From Nitrospirillum amazonense (GTDB taxonomy: Bacteria > Pseudomonadota > Alphaproteobacteria > Azospirillales > Azospirillaceae), in NCBI RefSeq assembly GCF_007828045.1, contig NZ_VITN01000025.1:26877-90876 (forward strand): DNA of 64,000 bases, given 5' to 3'. Each line of letters begins with the position of its first letter. The first letter of the stretch is position 1. Both the position numbers and the translations under genes were made by a program. The notes below the pieces were generated by a model. The model was not told where the DNA came from, did not search any database, and saw nothing but the letters and a program-made list of their open reading frames with translations. Positions 63,909-64,000 of the stretch are shown piece by piece.

Positions 63909-64000
63909 GGGACTGTTGATAAATAAATGAATCAATGATTTTTTGCGGTTTGGGGATTCTCCGGCTGACACGGAGCTTATAGAATCGCCGGATGATTGAT
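63909..64000. mobile_element. Possible left end of an insertion sequence cut by the window edge
   Basis: Directly after the peroxidase stop the composition turns AT-rich, starting GGACTGTTGATAAATAAAT and reaching a possible start at 63991 (ATGATTGAT). GACTGTTGA-type ends occur in several IS families. Too little sequence is present to identify a transposase. Confidence 0.3.

Overview
The window is about 64 kb of high-GC alphaproteobacterial chromosome, most likely from Azospirillaceae or a close Rhodospirillales relative such as Nitrospirillum, Niveispirillum or Azospirillum. This is inferred from gene content and order only: yebC-ruvCAB-ybgC-tolQRAB-pal-cpoB-tilS-ftsH-folP-glmM-thiD, the zapA/6S-RNA-site/formyl-THF cyclo-ligase arrangement, and serC-serA behind a leader matching the alphaproteobacterial serC motif. 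No rRNA, tRNA, CRISPR array or prophage is visible.

Region 1 (1-5,724) is an accessory, decaying segment. It holds a truncated LysR gene, an atypical short-chain dehydrogenase (SDR), a SnoaL/NTF2-like protein, an Old Yellow Enzyme, an AraC regulator and an alpha/beta hydrolase. Relics lie between them: a frameshifted LysR N-terminus, a second dead copy of the SDR, and a frameshifted IS110 transposase C-terminus that abuts the first core gene.

Region 2 (5,725-32,000) is core and semi-core: aminopeptidase P, PrmA, an exported oligoendopeptidase F, a TPR-glycosyltransferase-like protein, a peroxiredoxin-like/2OG-oxygenase fusion, a TetR/PEBP divergon with a clear operator, UvrD/PcrA, a diguanylate cyclase, a minimal chemoreceptor-tip protein, serCA, a large unknown protein, a PhzF/MocR divergon, then thiD, glmM and folP. 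Region 3 (32,000-47,500) is cell-envelope and recombination housekeeping: ftsH, tilS, the whole Tol-Pal system, ruvCAB, yebC, ymdB, the folate ligase, a 6S RNA candidate and zapA.

Region 4 (47,900-57,000) carries central carbon genes: tkt, gap, a class I aldolase and thiE. A frameshifted propeller-diguanylate cyclase sits between gap and the aldolase, where pgk is often found. Region 5 (57,000-64,000) has vapBC, epmA, a FemAB-like transferase, a MotA/MotB-like envelope motor pair with an OmpA-like protein, a glutathione peroxidase, and possibly the edge of an insertion sequence.

The most unusual signal is a family of six dispersed intergenic elements of about 90-100 bp. They share a fold with two hairpins whose stems covary around fixed loops (GACN and GGAT) and a third variable hairpin between them. 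All six lie close to a gene 3' end, five of them in sense with the gene they follow. This looks like an undescribed structured 3'-UTR or REP-like element.
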